DNA from: Gammaproteobacteria bacterium
GTDB lineage: Bacteria; Pseudomonadota; Gammaproteobacteria; Xanthomonadales; Xanthomonadaceae
DNA length: 64,000 bases
Reading direction: 5' to 3'
Assembly (NCBI GenBank): GCA_025356635.1
Contig: JANXRY010000024.1
Span: 1 to 64,000 of the forward strand
How positions within the stretch are numbered: the first letter of the stretch is position 1; every line of letters starts with the position of its first letter. The notes under the pieces were generated by a model, which worked only from the letters and a program-made list of their open reading frames with translations, was not told the origin of the DNA and searched no databases. Positions 23,657 through 32,517 of the stretch are shown in pieces. The translations under genes and the position numbers were made by a program.

Positions 23657-23914
23657 ATGATCGAACGCGAGCTCGAGATCACCCATCCCCTCGGCCTGCA
23701 TGCGCAAGCCTCGGCGAAAGTCGTGCAAGTGCTGACCGCGTTCCGCAGCCAGGCTTTCCTGCTGGCGAAGGGTCGCGAGGTCAACGCCAAGTCGATCATG
23801 GGTGTGATGCTGCTCGCCGCCGGCCCGGGCACCCGCATCACCGCACGGATTGAGGGCGAGGATGAGGGCGAGGCGATGGCGGCATTGATGGCGCTGTTCG
23901 CCAGCGGGTTCTGA
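23657..23914 (+). CDS. HPr family phosphocarrier protein with Arg17 to Gln substitution
   Basis: MIERELEITHPLGLHAQASAKVV...GREVNAKSIMGVMLLAAGPGT; His15 and Ser46 context present. Confidence 0.92.
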   Translation: MIERELEITHPLGLHAQASAKVVQVLTAFRSQAFLLAKGREVNAKSIMGVMLLAAGPGTRITARIEGEDEGEAMAALMALFASGF

Positions 23915-23920
23915 AATCGC

Positions 23921-24030
23921 TCTCCCTTCTCCCGCTGGGGGGAGAAGGTGCCCGAAGGGCGGATTAGGGTGACGGGACGCCTTCCTCGATCCACCCTCAC
24001 CCCGGCCCTCTCCCGCCAGCGGGAGAGGGA
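23921..24030. repeat. REP-like intergenic element with two perfect hairpins
   Basis: ccttctccc-gctggg-gggagaagg (23925-23948, 9-bp stem) and ccctctcccgc-ca-gcgggagaggg (24006-24029, 11-bp stem), separated by gcccgaagggcggattaggg...ccaccctcaccccgg. Confidence 0.85.
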
Positions 24031-24093
24031 TCTCTCTTGACTGGGAATATCCACTCATCACGCCGATAATGGCGACCCACCCGGAGCCGCCCG

Positions 24094-25455
24094 ATGGCCG
24101 AAGCCGTTCGCCACGACAAGACCGCGCGCCAGCTCCGATTGCTCTCGGACGCGCTCGACACTGGCCGCCTCGGCCCGGTGCGTCGCCTGGTGAACACGCT
24201 GTCACCGGCCGAGATCGGCAACCTGCTCGAATCGCTGCCGCCGGGCAAACGCGCGATCGTCTGGGGTCTGGTCGATCCCGAGGACGACGGCGAGGTGCTG
24301 GTGCACGTCGGCGAAGACGTGCGCGAATCGCTGCTGGCCGAGATGGACCCGGACGAAATCATCGCCGCCGCCGAAACCCTGGATATCGACGACCTCGCCG
24401 ACCTCGCCGAAGACTTGCCCGATACCGTCGTCGACGAAGTGCTCAAGTCGATGGACCGCGAGAACCGCGAGCGCCTCGAACAGGCCCTGGCCTATCCGGA
24501 GGACAGCGCCGGCCGCTTGATGAACCCGGACGTGATCACCGTGCGCGCCGATGTCACCGTCGACGTGGTGTTGCGTTACCTGCGTTTGCGCGGCGAGATG
24601 CCCGAGCACACCGATTACTTGTTCGTGGTCAGCCGTCGGCACCAGTACCTCGGCCGCCTCGCCACCAATGCCCTGCTTATCCACGAAGCATCGACGCCAA
24701 TCAACGAGCTGATCGACGATCAGCAACCGGCGATTGAAGTCGACATGCCGGCCAGCGAAGTCGCCTCGCAGTTCTCCGACCACGACTGGATTTCGGCACC
24801 AGTGGTGGACGACAACAACATCCTGCTCGGCCGCATCACCATCGACGACGTCGTCGACATCATTCGCGAACAAGCCGAACACCAGGCACTGTCGGCAGCC
24901 GGTGTCGACGAAGACGAAGACCTGTTCAGCCCGGTGCCGCGTGCGTTCCGTCGGCGCGTGCTCTGGCTCGGCATCAATCTCGGCACTGCGTTCCTGGCAT
25001 CGAGCGTGGTTGGCCAGTTCCAGGGCACGATCAACCACATCGTCGCGCTCGCCGTGCTGATGCCGATCGTCGCTGGCATGGGCGGCAATGCCGGCACGCA
25101 AGTGCTGGCACTGATGGTGCGTGGCCTCGCGCTCGGCCAGGTCGGCGCCGCCAACGTCTATCCGCTGCTGTGGAAAGAATTGCGGGTGGCGCTGATGAAT
25201 GGCCTGCTGCTGGGCAGCATCGTCGCCCTCGCGACTTTCCTGTGGTTCCGCGACCCCGGGCTCTCGCTGGTGATCGGCGCCGCGATGACCATCAACCTGC
25301 TTTCCGCCGCCAGCGCCGGCGTGCTGGTGCCGATGGCGCTCAAGCGCATGCATCTCGACCCGGCGCTCGCCGGTAGCGTGATCCTCACCACCGTCACCGA
25401 CGTGATGGGGTTCCTGAGTTTCCTCGGCTTGGCGACACTCGTACTTCTTCGCTGA
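24094..25455 (+). CDS. mgtE: Magnesium transporter MgtE
   Basis: MgtE N-domain, paired CBS domains, and C-terminal TM domain (MPIVAGMGGNAGTQVLALMVRGLALGQV). Confidence 0.96.
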   Translation: MAEAVRHDKTARQLRLLSDALDTGRLGPVRRLVNTLSPAEIGNLLESLPPGKRAIVWGLVDPEDDGEVLVHVGEDVRESLLAEMDPDEIIAAAETLDIDDLADLAEDLPDTVVDEVLKSMDRENRERLEQALAYPEDSAGRLMNPDVITVRADVTVDVVLRYLRLRGEMPEHTDYLFVVSRRHQYLGRLATNALLIHEASTPINELIDDQQPAIEVDMPASEVASQFSDHDWISAPVVDDNNILLGRITIDDVVDIIREQAEHQALSAAGVDEDEDLFSPVPRAFRRRVLWLGINLGTAFLASSVVGQFQGTINHIVALAVLMPIVAGMGGNAGTQVLALMVRGLALGQVGAANVYPLLWKELRVALMNGLLLGSIVALATFLWFRDPGLSLVIGAAMTINLLSAASAGVLVPMALKRMHLDPALAGSVILTTVTDVMGFLSFLGLATLVLLR

Positions 25456-25458
25456 CGC

Positions 25459-25896
25459 TCAGGCCGGCATGCCGCCAGAACGATGGTCCCAGAGCCGGTC
25501 GATCGCCCAGGCGATTCCCAACCCGACGGCCGCTGCCGCAAGCAACGGCCAGGACACCGCTGGCAAATTTATCGGCGGCAGGCGCACTGGCAACGACGTG
25601 AGCAAGGGCCAGAAGCGCGGCAGAAAATAACCCCCGCCACCCAGCGCCATGCCCAGCAAGAGCAAGGTCACCATGCCATCCTCGAAGCTGGCTTGGTCGG
25701 AAGTGGGCGAAATCCGCGTCGACACACGCCGCGCGAAATCCTCGGGCAATCCCGGCATCGCGGCCTGGCGCACCGCGCGGATAACCAGACGGTAGGCATC
25801 CAGTTCGGCATCGCCAACGGGCAGGTCATTGCGCTCGGCCTGTTCAGCAGCCGCCTGCAGGCGGGCGTCGCGATCGGTCGCATCGATTTTGTTCAT
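25459..25896 (-). CDS. Membrane protein, putative anti-sigma factor partner of the adjacent ECF sigma
   Basis: Start overlaps the sigma-factor stop by 4 nt. Soluble N-terminus followed by two hydrophobic segments (MVTLLLLGMALGGGGYFL; WPLLAAAAVGLGIAWAI). Function inferred from position. Confidence 0.6.
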   Translation of the reverse strand: MNKIDATDRDARLQAAAEQAERNDLPVGDAELDAYRLVIRAVRQAAMPGLPEDFARRVSTRISPTSDQASFEDGMVTLLLLGMALGGGGYFLPRFWPLLTSLPVRLPPINLPAVSWPLLAAAAVGLGIAWAIDRLWDHRSGGMPA

Positions 25897-26459
25897 GCCA
25901 ATACTCCCAATCGTGTTTCGAGTTGCTTCCGAAGCCGGTGGCGCGCTCGAAACAAATAATTCTTCACTGTGCCTTCGGGCAAACCAGTACTCGTGGCGAT
26001 GTCGCCGATGCCGAGTTCGTCCAGATGATAAAGCGTGACCAAAGTACGTTGCAGCGCTGGCAGGCGTTCAATTTCCGCCGCCATGTGCCGCATCAGCTCC
26101 TGATCGGCGCAGGCCTCGGCCAGGTCAAAGCCATCGCTGGCGCGCAGATATTCCGAGTTTTCGCCTTCGTCCTCGTCGGCGCTGACCCATGCGATTTTCT
26201 TCTTCTGCAGGTGCCGGGTCGCCACGTTGAAGGCAACGCGACCGATCCAGGTCGCCAAGCTGCTTTCAAAACGGAATTGCCGCAGTCGGTCATGGACGCG
26301 CAGGAACACGTCCTGGCAGAGCTCGCGTGCGTCTTCGGGCTGCGCCACCATTCGATAGACCATATGCCAGACCAGAGCCTGGTGCCGCTGGACCAGGCGC
26401 TCGAAGGCGCCGGGTTCCCCGGCCAACACGGCTGACACGACGGCTTGGTCCTCGCTCAT
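25893..26459 (-). CDS. ECF RNA polymerase sigma factor
   Basis: Region 2 (YRMVAQPEDARELCQDVFLRVHDRLRQFR) and region 4 (LPALQRTLVTLYHLDELGIGDIATSTGLPEGTVKNYLFRARHRLRKQL). Confidence 0.95.
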   Translation of the reverse strand: MSEDQAVVSAVLAGEPGAFERLVQRHQALVWHMVYRMVAQPEDARELCQDVFLRVHDRLRQFRFESSLATWIGRVAFNVATRHLQKKKIAWVSADEDEGENSEYLRASDGFDLAEACADQELMRHMAAEIERLPALQRTLVTLYHLDELGIGDIATSTGLPEGTVKNYLFRARHRLRKQLETRLGVLA

Positions 26460-26597
26460 GCCCCGACAGATACCTTTTATCGGCTTCCGGTTGCAGACTA
26501 CTCCAAACTTTTTTCACCGACGGGTGCAACCGGGGCCGCCCGGGCCGTATCCATCGCTGCGAAGGGCAATCGAGCCCGGACTGCCAAGGAGAATGAA

Positions 26598-26930
26598 ATG
26601 AGTTTCAATTTCGGAGACCTGATTCCGATGGTGCTGTTCATCTGCATCGTGCTGGCCATCAAGGTCATCGTCGATGCCCGGGTGCGCCGGCGCATCGCTG
26701 AAGCCAATCCGTCGGAGGAGCTGGTCAAGACCATGCTGCTGGCCGACGAACAAAGCCGACGCTTGTCGGCGCTGAAGTGGGGCCTGGTGCTGACTGTGGT
26801 CGGCGTCGCCTTCGGGCTGATCAGCGCCCTGCGCCTGGAGGCCGACAACCCGGGCTCGTACGGACTGCTGATCGGCGCCGCCGGCGTCGGCATGCTGGCC
26901 TACCACGCCCTGGCCAACCGCAAGGCCTGA
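26598..26930 (+). CDS. Small inner-membrane protein, DUF6249-like
   Basis: Three hydrophobic segments; SD-like aaggaga upstream of ATG; divergent from the ECF sigma gene. Confidence 0.65.
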   Translation: MSFNFGDLIPMVLFICIVLAIKVIVDARVRRRIAEANPSEELVKTMLLADEQSRRLSALKWGLVLTVVGVAFGLISALRLEADNPGSYGLLIGAAGVGMLAYHALANRKA

Positions 26931-26945
26931 GCTTCGCCGGAAACA

Positions 26946-26974
26946 AAAGCCCGCGGCTAGCCGCCGCGGGCTTT
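26946..26974. terminator. Hairpin terminator between convergent genes, overlapping the tsaB stop codon
   Basis: aaagcccgcggc-tagcc-gccgcgggcttt: 12-bp perfect stem, 5-nt loop. The minus-strand exit reads CTTTTGTTT. Confidence 0.8.
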
Positions 26975-27649
26975 GTGCTGTTCTTCCAGCGTCAGCGCGA
27001 CCTTATCGCGCAGGTAGGCGGGTTCTAGTTTGTCTGCGGCTATCGCTTCGCCGCGTACGAACGCGAGCGCCGCGAGCCGGGCGACATCGGCGGCGCGCGG
27101 CAATGCCGCCGGATCGCAGGACTGCAATGCTTCGCCTAGCGTGTCGCGCAACCGGCCGCTGGCGGCGGCGAAGCCAGTGCCTAGGCCCGACCAGTCGCCG
27201 GCAATGCCGAGTTGCGGCGCCTCGGCAGTGGCGATCCATTCTTTGCACAATTCGCGCACGCCATCGACTTCACGACGGAACGCGCCGAAATAGATTTCGC
27301 CCATACGCGCATCAATGGCGGCGAGCACATCCGATCCAGGCACGGCCTGCATCGCGATAGCTGCGAGCGTCGAGACCGGGACAACAGGAATATCCAGCGC
27401 CAGCGCCATGCCTTGCGCAAGCGCCACGGCCAGGCGCACGCCGGTGAAGGCTCCCGGCCCGCGACCGACTGCGATGGCATCGAGTTGCGACTTGACCAAG
27501 CCCGCCTGCGCAAGCAATTCATCGGCCCACGGCAATACCAGCTCGGTATGCCGGCGCGGCGCAATTTCGTAGCGCTCGCGAACCTCGCCGTCGATCCACA
27601 ACGCGACCGAGCAGGCCTCGGTGCTGGTGTCGATGGCCAGAATCTTCAT
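26957..27649 (-). CDS. tsaB: tRNA threonylcarbamoyladenosine biosynthesis protein TsaB
   Basis: MKILAIDTSTEACSVALW, AIAVGRGPGAFTGVRLAVALAQGMALALDIPVVPVSTL. Confidence 0.95.
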   Translation of the reverse strand: MKILAIDTSTEACSVALWIDGEVRERYEIAPRRHTELVLPWADELLAQAGLVKSQLDAIAVGRGPGAFTGVRLAVALAQGMALALDIPVVPVSTLAAIAMQAVPGSDVLAAIDARMGEIYFGAFRREVDGVRELCKEWIATAEAPQLGIAGDWSGLGTGFAAASGRLRDTLGEALQSCDPAALPRAADVARLAALAFVRGEAIAADKLEPAYLRDKVALTLEEQHKARGG

Positions 27650-29571
27650 GGCGTAGGCGCCTCCGCGAAGAAGTCTTGCACGTCGACGATGTCGCGCGTG
27701 CGCGGCATCGGCGGCAGGCTGTCAAGAAACAAGCGGCCATAGCTCTTGCCGAGCAGGCGCGGATCGCACAACACCAACACGCCGCGATCCTCGAAGGTCC
27801 GGATCAAGCGACCGGCGCCTTGCTTGAGCGCGAGAACGGCTTGCGGCAATTGCTCATCGCGGAACGGATTGCCACCGGCGCGGCGCACTGCGTCGAGCCG
27901 TGCTTCGAGCACGGGATCGTCGGGCGCGGCAAACGGCAGGCGATCGATCACCACCACCGAGAGCGCATCGCCGGCCACGTCAACGCCTTCCCAGAAACTG
28001 GCGGCGCCAAGCAGAACACCATTGCCGGAGTTGCGGAACTGTTCCAGCAATACGTTGCGTGGCGCCGTGCCTTGCACGAACAATGGCCATGCATCGTTCT
28101 TCAAGGCTTCGGCGGCTTCGCGCAAGGCGCGATGCGATGTGAACAGCAAAAAAGCACGGCCCTGCGAGGCTTCGAGAACCGGCCGCACCGCTTCGATCAG
28201 CGCAGTGCCAAAACCCTGCGTGTTCGGCTCCGGCAAGCCGGGCGGCAGGAAGCACAGCGCCTGGCGTTGCCAATCGAACGGACTGGGCTGCAACAGCGTG
28301 CGTGGATCTTCCAACCCAAGCCGGCTCGCGATGTGGTTGAAGTCACCTGCCACCGCCATCGTCGCCGAAGTGAATATCCAGGCCGCGCGCGATTGCACGC
28401 GGTAGTCGCGCAAGGGGCCGGAGACATCGAGCGGCGTACGCTGAAGCGTGAAGCCGCGCTGCGTCAATTCGTACCAGCGCACCTCGTCGTCATCGCGCGC
28501 TTCCCGCCAACCGCGCAACTTCGCCAGCAACGCCTGCGCGCGTTCGTTGCAGGCAGCAAACCCGGGCGAGGCTTCGGCCAGCGCCAGCAATACGCGTTGC
28601 AGGTGGTCAAGTGCACTATCGAGCGCAGTCAACGCTGTTTCTGCTGCGGGATGCGCCAGTACACGCACCGCACTGCCGCGCGTGGCGAAACCTTCCATCG
28701 CCAAGCGCAACTCTTTCACGGCGTGTTCAAGTTCGCGCATCGGTTGTTGCACGGCGGCCAAGGCCGACGGTGTACTGGCGCATTCTTTCAACGAATCGCG
28801 GGCGAGATCGAGTAGTTGCCTTGAACCGACGGCGTCGCCGAAGAATTGCGCCGCCAGTTCCGGTAGCTGGTGCGCTTCGTCGAGCACGAAGGTCGAGGCG
28901 CCGGGGAGAATTTCACCGAAGCCGTCTTTCTTGATCGCAAGATCGGCGAGCAGCAAGTGATGGTTGACGACGACGATATCGGCGGCCTGCGCTTCGCCGC
29001 GCGCCTTGGCGACGAAGCACTCGGACCAGAACGGACATTCGCCACCGAGGCAATTGTCGGCGGTCGAAGTGACCTGCGGCCAGAGCGGGCTGTCTTCCGG
29101 AATGTCGGGCAACTCCGACAAGTCGCCGCGTTTCGTGCGGCCGCTCCAGGCGACCACGCGCTGGAATTGCGCGGCCACTTCGCGGCTGGCGAAGCGTTCG
29201 CCCTTGGCCTGTTCCATCCGGTAATGGCAAAGATAGTTCGAGCGGCCCTTGAGCAACGCCGTTTTCGGGCTAGCACCGAGCGCAGCGCGCACTCGCGGCA
29301 GGTCGCGATGAAAGAGCTGGTCCTGCAGGGCGCGGGTGCCGGTGGAAATGATCACCCGCTCGCCGGAAAGCAATGCCGGAACCAGATAAGCGTATGTTTT
29401 GCCGGTGCCGGTGCCGGCCTCGGCAATCAATTCATCACGATCGGCCATGGCTTGCGCAACCGCTTCGGCCAGGCGTTGCTGCGCCGAGCGTACGCGATAG
29501 CCTTCAAGGCGATCCGCGAGCGGGCCGTCATCCGCCAGTGCGGCGCGGGTACGTGGGACGAGATCGGACAC
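27646..29571 (-). CDS. ATP-dependent DNA helicase, YoaA/DinG family
   Basis: RSAQQRLAEAVAQAM, EAGTGTGKTYAYLVPALLSGERVIISTGT, VVNHHLLLAD, DEAH box, FeS-type cysteines (CHYRM, CLGGECPFWSEC). Confidence 0.93.
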   Translation of the reverse strand: MSDLVPRTRAALADDGPLADRLEGYRVRSAQQRLAEAVAQAMADRDELIAEAGTGTGKTYAYLVPALLSGERVIISTGTRALQDQLFHRDLPRVRAALGASPKTALLKGRSNYLCHYRMEQAKGERFASREVAAQFQRVVAWSGRTKRGDLSELPDIPEDSPLWPQVTSTADNCLGGECPFWSECFVAKARGEAQAADIVVVNHHLLLADLAIKKDGFGEILPGASTFVLDEAHQLPELAAQFFGDAVGSRQLLDLARDSLKECASTPSALAAVQQPMRELEHAVKELRLAMEGFATRGSAVRVLAHPAAETALTALDSALDHLQRVLLALAEASPGFAACNERAQALLAKLRGWREARDDDEVRWYELTQRGFTLQRTPLDVSGPLRDYRVQSRAAWIFTSATMAVAGDFNHIASRLGLEDPRTLLQPSPFDWQRQALCFLPPGLPEPNTQGFGTALIEAVRPVLEASQGRAFLLFTSHRALREAAEALKNDAWPLFVQGTAPRNVLLEQFRNSGNGVLLGAASFWEGVDVAGDALSVVVIDRLPFAAPDDPVLEARLDAVRRAGGNPFRDEQLPQAVLALKQGAGRLIRTFEDRGVLVLCDPRLLGKSYGRLFLDSLPPMPRTRDIVDVQDFFAEAPTP

Positions 29572-29574
29572 GCG

Positions 29575-30090
29575 CTACATGCGAACCGGCGGCGCCACCG
29601 TGCAAGCGGCGACGCGTTGCTGTGCTTGCGCCGAACCGACGCCGTCGCCGCGCGCCTGGCGCGCGAATTGCAGCGTCATCCAATTGCGCCGGCACAAGCC
29701 GCCGAGCTTCGGCCCGGTGTCGAAGGAGTGCGTCGCCAGCGCTTCGGCCTCGGTCCAGCGCCGCTGCACCAAGGCGAGTTCAGCCTGCCATTGCAACAAG
29801 TCGGGATCGCCCGGCTGCATGCGTAACGCTAGTGTCAGTGCACGTTCGGCAGAGGGATAATCGCCGCGTTGTTCTGCCTGCGTCGCCTGCGTGCGCAAGT
29901 CTTCCACTTGCGAATCGCGCAACGGTTGTACGTCGAGTTCATTGCCGATCGAACCCGAGGCACGAATCTGCGCGAGCATGTCCGTTGTTGCCATGGCCCG
30001 TGTCGTTTCGACCGGACGGCTGACTGGCGGAGCACCGCACGCAACCACAAGGGAAGTCAGCGCCAACAATGCGCAGATCTGGCGAGTCAT
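29575..30090 (-). CDS. TPR-type lipoprotein of unknown function
   Basis: Lipobox LTSLVVACG; TPR-like RGDYPSAERALTLALRMQPGDPDLLQWQAELAL; coupled to mrcB (4-nt overlap). Confidence 0.75.
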   Translation of the reverse strand: MTRQICALLALTSLVVACGAPPVSRPVETTRAMATTDMLAQIRASGSIGNELDVQPLRDSQVEDLRTQATQAEQRGDYPSAERALTLALRMQPGDPDLLQWQAELALVQRRWTEAEALATHSFDTGPKLGGLCRRNWMTLQFARQARGDGVGSAQAQQRVAACTVAPPVRM

Positions 30091-32453
30091 GGTGTCGGCA
30101 CCGGCGCGGGTGCGGGTGTCGCAGCATCAGGCGGCTTGTCGCCACCGAGATGGAACCAGTCTAGCCAGGAACTTTCCTGGCAGGTCTTGTGCTCGGTCGG
30201 CAGGAAGCCGGACACGAACGCGGCACGACGCGCACCCGGGCAATTTTCCTCGGTCGTGGCAAAATCGGTCGCGTCCAGCCAGGCCCAATCAAGGCCTTCT
30301 GAAGAAACGTTCAAATTGCGCGTCGGCAGTTTCTTGAACAGCGCCGACCACACCCGCATGGCGCCGGTGGCGCCATACAAACCGGTCGGTTTGTTTTCGT
30401 CGTTGCCAACCCAGACCACCGCGAGGTGGCTACCCGTGTACCCGGCATACCAGCTGTCGCGACTGTCATTGCTGGTGCCGGTCTTGCCAGCCGACTGCAA
30501 GGGCCCGAGACCATCGGCGATCAGTTGGCGGGCGGTACCGCTGGTCACCGTCGCCTGCAAGGCAATCGTCACCAGACGCGCGGCAACGGCATCGCCGGCC
30601 TGCGCGGGTTCGGCATGGGTGTCGTAGCGGTTGATCGACTTGCCCTGCGGATCGAGCACGCCGCGCACTGCGCGCAACGGCTGGATGCGCCCGCCCGAGG
30701 CGAGGAACTGGTACATCTGCGCCATCGAGAACACCGACAGGTCCACCGAGCCCAGGATCAGGGACGGATTGGCCGGCGCGCGCAAACCGGCCAGCACTTT
30801 CATCAATTCAGACAAACGATCGGGCCCGACATCCATGCCGACGCGGACCGTCGCCTGGTTGAAGGAACGCGCCAACGCGTCGGTGACGGTAACCGTGCCG
30901 TGCGATTGCCCATCGGAATTCTGCGGTCGCCAGGACTTGCCACTGGACAAGGTCACTTCCACCGGACTGTCATCCACCCAGGTCGCCAGCGAATAGCGCC
31001 CGGGTTGCGCCAGCGCCAGCAAGTAGACGAATGGCTTGAGCAGGGAACCGACCGGGCGCTGCGATTCAAGCGCCCGGTTGAACCCAGGCTCGCTGATGCG
31101 CGCATTGCCGACCATGGCGAGCACATCGCCACTGCCGGCATCCGTCACCATCACGCCAGCCTGCAATTCTGGTCCTTGCTTGCGCTGCACTTGCGGCAAA
31201 GTCTGGGTGATGGCGTTCTCGGCGAGAATTTGCGCGGCAGGAGCCATCGTCGTCAGGACACTCAAGCCGGCACCGCGCAGGGTGTCTTCCGGATAATCGC
31301 GCGCCAACTGGCGGCGCACCAGATCGAGGAAGGCTGGCGCGCGATTGCGGGCTACGCCCGGGTGTTCGCTCACGCCCAGCGGTGTGGCCTTGGCACGGGC
31401 CGCTTCGGCCGGAGTGATCAAACCCACCGCCACGAATTCGTTGAGGACGATCGCGCGACGCCTGAGCGCACGCTCCGGAAATCTACGCGGATCCCAATAG
31501 CCCGGACCCTGGATGATGCCGATCAACAAGGCGATGTCCTCGGTGCGCAGCGCCGAGAGGTCGCGACCGAACCAGAAATCAGCACCGGCGGCGACACCGT
31601 GCACCGACTGCTTGCCCTGCTGTCCGAGGTAGACCTGATTGAGGTAGGCCTCGAGGATGCTGCGTTTGTCGAAGCGCGCTTCGATGATCAGCGCATACAG
31701 CGCCTCGCGCACCTTGCGCGTCACCGTCTTGGTGTTGCTCAGGAACAGGCTGCGCACCATCTGCTGGGTGAGTGTGCTGGCGCCCTGCTCGAACTCGCCC
31801 TCGCGCAGGTTCACCCAGATCGCGCGCAATACGCCCCAGGGGTCGATGCCGTGGTGGTTCTTGAAATTGCGATCCTCAACCGCCTGCAGGCCGGAGATCA
31901 TCAGCGGCGGCACTTCCTCGATCCGGACCAGGCGACGCTCTTCCTCGCTGTTGCCGTAGAGCGTGGCGATCCGTGCCGGGTCGATGCGCGCGCTGTCGAG
32001 CCGGTGCCTGCCGGCGACATCCCGGACCTGGGCCACCTGCCCGGCGGAGAGCACCACCTCCAATTGTTTGGCCGGTACCGGACCATCCTCATCCATGAAG
32101 GCGCGAGTACCGATCTGGAAACGTTGGCCGTCCCGGACATAGGTGCCGGGCAGGCGACCTTCGCCATCGGTGTGGTAGGCCGCTGCCGACAGTTCCAGCT
32201 CCAGGGCATCGCCGTCCAGGCGCAGGCCCTGATGTAACGCCAGGGGCCGGGCGTAGACCCGGGTCGGCACCTGCCACTGCAGCTGCGCAAACTCGCGTCG
32301 CACCTCGCGGTCCAGGTGCCAGACGTAGGGGCCGCCGATGCCGACCAGCAAACCCAGCGCCAACAGCGAAACCCGCCAGAACCAACGCCAGGCAAGGCGC
32401 CGATACGGGTGCGGGGGAAGGTCGTCGATATCGGCGTCAGTAGGTGTGGTCAA
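30087..32453 (-). CDS. mrcB: Penicillin-binding protein 1B, bifunctional transglycosylase/transpeptidase
   Basis: GT51 motif VEDRNFKNHHGIDPWGVLRAIWVNLREGEFEQGASTLTQQMVRSLFLSN; transpeptidase motifs RPVGSLLKPFVYLLAL and SAGKTGTSNDSRDSWYAGYT. Confidence 0.96.
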   Translation of the reverse strand: MTTPTDADIDDLPPHPYRRLAWRWFWRVSLLALGLLVGIGGPYVWHLDREVRREFAQLQWQVPTRVYARPLALHQGLRLDGDALELELSAAAYHTDGEGRLPGTYVRDGQRFQIGTRAFMDEDGPVPAKQLEVVLSAGQVAQVRDVAGRHRLDSARIDPARIATLYGNSEEERRLVRIEEVPPLMISGLQAVEDRNFKNHHGIDPWGVLRAIWVNLREGEFEQGASTLTQQMVRSLFLSNTKTVTRKVREALYALIIEARFDKRSILEAYLNQVYLGQQGKQSVHGVAAGADFWFGRDLSALRTEDIALLIGIIQGPGYWDPRRFPERALRRRAIVLNEFVAVGLITPAEAARAKATPLGVSEHPGVARNRAPAFLDLVRRQLARDYPEDTLRGAGLSVLTTMAPAAQILAENAITQTLPQVQRKQGPELQAGVMVTDAGSGDVLAMVGNARISEPGFNRALESQRPVGSLLKPFVYLLALAQPGRYSLATWVDDSPVEVTLSSGKSWRPQNSDGQSHGTVTVTDALARSFNQATVRVGMDVGPDRLSELMKVLAGLRAPANPSLILGSVDLSVFSMAQMYQFLASGGRIQPLRAVRGVLDPQGKSINRYDTHAEPAQAGDAVAARLVTIALQATVTSGTARQLIADGLGPLQSAGKTGTSNDSRDSWYAGYTGSHLAVVWVGNDENKPTGLYGATGAMRVWSALFKKLPTRNLNVSSEGLDWAWLDATDFATTEENCPGARRAAFVSGFLPTEHKTCQESSWLDWFHLGGDKPPDAATPAPAPVPTP

Positions 32454-32517
32454 GGCGGGGATCTGCGGGCTTTCCCGGAGTTTATCAGGCGCGGGCGTGA
32501 TCTAATTATTGCAACCG

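Noticed and set aside
23921-24030. Could the tandem hairpins be a CRISPR fragment?
   Set aside because: Only two different palindromes, no regular repeat-spacer periodicity and no cas genes; REP-like is the better description.
30426-32237. 603-aa plus-strand ORF opposite mrcB
   Set aside because: Same GC-driven antisense artefact; composition-biased, no recognisable motif, and mrcB is unambiguous.
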